Source: an uncultured Bacteroidota bacterium (lineage in GTDB: Bacteria > Bacteroidota > Bacteroidia > Chitinophagales > Chitinophagaceae). Taken from it: a stretch of DNA of 62,674 bases. Each line of letters opens with the position of its first letter. The stretch's first letter is position 1. The position numbers were made by a program, and so were the translations under genes. Of this stretch, positions 62,577 through 62,674 are shown piece by piece. The notes under the pieces were generated by a model that did not search any database, was not told where the DNA came from, and saw only the letters and a list, made by a program, of their open reading frames with translations. The DNA is taken from positions 1 through 62,674 of the forward strand of contig CAIJXU010000067.1 of NCBI GenBank assembly GCA_903824725.1. The letters run 5' to 3'.

Positions 62577-62651
62577 TGGGGGCACACGGGTTCGAACCGC
62601 GGACCCTCTGCTTGTAAGGCAGATGCTCTAAACCAACTGAGCTATGCCCCC
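62577..62651 (-). tRNA. tRNA-Val (TAC)
   Basis: On the minus strand a full cloverleaf of 75 bases can be drawn. The acceptor stem GGGGGCA pairs with TGCCCCC, with discriminator A; CCA is not encoded. The anticodon stem TCTGC/GCAGA encloses loop CTTACAA, giving anticodon TAC. The T arm holds GGTTCGAACC-type sequence. Confidence 0.95.
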
Positions 62652-62674
62652 TTTTGAGGAGTGCAAAAATAAGG

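Noticed and set aside
1..62674. CRISPR array, insertion sequence or toxin-antitoxin pair
   Set aside because: No regularly spaced direct repeats, no transposase and no small paired genes of that kind were seen on reading both strands.

Overview
The window is chromosomal DNA from a member of the Bacteroidota, most likely a Chitinophagaceae-type bacterium. Four things point there: low GC content; TAnnTTTG-type promoter boxes in front of many genes; a C-terminal type IX secretion (T9SS) sorting domain on a large exported protein; and family-specific genes such as the alternative bacterial GlmU, DUF4199, a CCDC81-type HU protein, YtxJ and a fused SpmA/SpmB protein. No phage, insertion sequence, CRISPR array or conjugation gene was seen. 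Coding density is very high, and the only stretch over 300 bases without a protein gene is 10350-10707.

Layout. 1-2929: start of a lipoprotein gene, nrnA, ndk and a DEAD-box helicase. 3164-10349: two tandem M1-family aminopeptidase-like proteins, an exported sulfatase and an O-antigen-ligase-like membrane protein with TPRs, all on the plus strand. 10350-10707: a cluster of hairpins and tRNA-Pro(GGG). 10708-16641: a probable seven-gene operon with a degenerate dihydroorotase-like protein, DUF4199, two glycosyltransferases, GmhA, a GmhB-like HAD phosphatase and a secreted protein, which fits lipopolysaccharide or surface-glycan synthesis. 16638-20463 (minus): lepA, tpiA and the alternative glmU. 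20567-27639: pruA, pdhA, a TPR membrane protein, a LutA-like protein, an EVE protein, a SpmA/B fusion and ychF. 27642-34777: a glutaminyl cyclotransferase, facing a tightly packed four-gene minus-strand operon (TPR giant, plug-less beta-barrel, HU-like membrane-anchored protein, methyltransferase). 34898-40556: thioesterase, cinA, a 2-oxoacid dehydrogenase E2 and a TonB-dependent receptor. 40553-43414: EamA transporter, Dpm1-like glycosyltransferase, DEDDh exonuclease and YtxJ. 43419-51954 (minus): thiolase, CvfB, topoisomerase IV parC, cupin, DUF1835, methyltransferase and parE. 52007-56737: YkgJ-type protein, NamZ-like DUF1343, an LtaS-like enzyme and a diacylglycerol kinase. 56712-62651 (minus): an RlmL-like rRNA methyltransferase, a 1481-residue T9SS-secreted putative metallopeptidase, and tRNA-Val(TAC).

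Most genes are housekeeping or envelope functions. The least explained parts are the four-gene envelope operon at 28466-34777, the pairing of an LtaS-like lipid-headgroup transferase with a diacylglycerol kinase, the dihydroorotase-like protein that lacks metal ligands, the large T9SS metallopeptidase candidate, and several inverted repeats in promoter or intergenic regions. Function calls rest on reading motifs by eye; no database search was run.
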